From positions 9,302 through 16,232 of the forward strand of contig DDOS01000057.1 in assembly GCA_002341805.1 (NCBI GenBank): a DNA stretch of 6,931 bases. Reading direction: 5' to 3'. Shown in pieces: positions 6,219 through 6,931 of this stretch. The stretch comes from Aquificaceae bacterium UBA2488. Lineage in GTDB: Bacteria > Aquificota > Aquificia > Aquificales > Aquificaceae. The translations under genes and the position numbers were made by a program. The notes beneath the pieces are model-generated. The model had not been told where the DNA came from, did not search any database, and saw only the letters and a list, made by a program, of their open reading frames with translations. Every line of letters begins with the position of its first letter. Within the stretch, counting starts at the first letter, position 1.

Positions 6219-6931
6219 TAAATCCTCATATAGTTTATGATAGTGTTATAGTGGGTGGTGGACCAGCTGGACTCACAGCTGGTCTTTATTGTGCCAGAGC
6301 CAAGATAAATACGCTTTTATTTGAAAAATCTGGTTTAGGCGGTCAAATAGCCATCACAGATTTGGTGGAAAATTATCCAGGATTTCCAGAAGGCATAAGC
6401 GGTAAAGAAATAACAAATCTATTTAAAGCTCAAGCCGAGAGGTTTGGTCTTAAGATCCATAGAAAAGCTATAACTTCCGTGGAAAATACTAAAGATAATA
6501 TTAAAATTCTAAAAACAGAGGATGGCTCAGGAATAAAAGCTAAAACCGTTATTCTTACCATGGGTGCAAAAATGAGAACCTTAGATGTGCCTGGCGAAAA
6601 AGAATTTTTAAATAAAGGCGTTTCTTACTGTGCTACATGTGATGGGGCTCTTTTTGAGGATATGCCCATAGCGGTGGTGGGTGGTGGAGATTCTGCTACT
6701 CAAGAGGCTTTATTTCTAACCAGATTTGCTTCCAAGGTTTATTTGATACACAGAAGGGATACGCTAAGAGCCAAACAATATCTTCAAGATAAGATATTTT
6801 CTAATCCAAAGATAGAGTTTGTGCCAAATAAAGTGGTTAAGGCTATACAAGGTTCTGACTTTGTAAGCTCTTTATTGTTGGAAGACACTAAAACCAATGA
6901 AGTATCCACTTTAGCGGTGGACGGAATTTTT
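6215..6931 (+). CDS. trxB: Thioredoxin reductase, 3' end missing
   Basis: FAD flavoenzyme that reduces thioredoxin with NADPH. The window holds 239 codons of an expected roughly 310-320. Residues 11-19 (VIVGGGPAG) form the FAD-binding Rossmann motif, with GLGGQI at 40-45 and ENYPGFPEG at 52-60 as in known reductases. The redox-active disulfide is C139-A-T-C142 followed by DG, as in low-molecular-weight bacterial TrxB. The second nucleotide-binding motif is GGGDSATQEA (156-165), and HRRDTLRA (179-186) keeps the basic residues that hold the 2'-phosphate of NADPH, so NADPH rather than NADH is expected. The ATG overlaps the trxA stop (ATGA) without a clear Shine-Dalgarno, implying translational coupling. 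The frame stays open to the window edge. A ferredoxin:NADP reductase-like flavoprotein is excluded by the CATC motif. Confidence 0.97.
   Translation, partial: MINPHIVYDSVIVGGGPAGLTAGLYCARAKINTLLFEKSGLGGQIAITDLVENYPGFPEGISGKEITNLFKAQAERFGLKIHRKAITSVENTKDNIKILKTEDGSGIKAKTVILTMGAKMRTLDVPGEKEFLNKGVSYCATCDGALFEDMPIAVVGGGDSATQEALFLTRFASKVYLIHRRDTLRAKQYLQDKIFSNPKIEFVPNKVVKAIQGSDFVSSLLLEDTKTNEVSTLAVDGIF

Overview
The window is an AT-rich, almost fully coding stretch with every gene on the + strand. It reads as the chromosome of a Gram-negative, probably thermophilic bacterium. ATA, AGA and AGG codons are very common, genes are packed with 1-8 bp overlaps, and both an outer-membrane receptor and a periplasmic SurA-like chaperone are present. 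This style fits the Aquificales, and a Hydrogenobaculum-like organism is my best guess. That is an inference from style and gene content, not from a marker gene.

Layout: (1) Positions 2-3303 look like one operon. It holds the end of nadD (NAD synthesis, 5' end cut by the window edge), a 419-residue cytoplasmic protein I read as a CBS pair, a dead GGDEF-like domain and a C-terminal PDC/Cache domain, then a secreted SurA-like chaperone with a shrunken parvulin domain, and a stand-alone DnaQ-type 3'-5' exonuclease. (2) Positions 3304-3453 are a 150-bp regulatory gap with an inverted-repeat cluster and a near-consensus sigma-70 promoter. (3) Positions 3454-5493 encode a 679-residue TonB-dependent outer-membrane receptor. 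Its plug carries a CxxxM motif and its barrel an HxM motif, the signature described for the copper receptor OprC/NosA. A clear intrinsic terminator follows at 5521-5549. (4) From 5599 to the window end lies an arsR-trxA-trxB operon: an ArsR-family repressor whose mRNA appears nearly leaderless, thioredoxin, and the first 239 codons of thioredoxin reductase, all joined by overlapping start and stop codons.

How they work together: the first operon mixes cofactor synthesis, envelope protein folding and DNA repair/proofreading and has no single obvious theme. The receptor is a separate transcription unit that probably imports copper using TonB/ExbBD encoded elsewhere. The last operon is a complete NADPH-to-thioredoxin reducing chain under its own small repressor, suggesting control by redox, metal or sulfur state. 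No mobile element, CRISPR array, tRNA or rRNA was seen. The most interesting items are the copper-receptor signature, the unusual CBS/GGDEF-like/PDC protein and the self-contained arsR-trx module.
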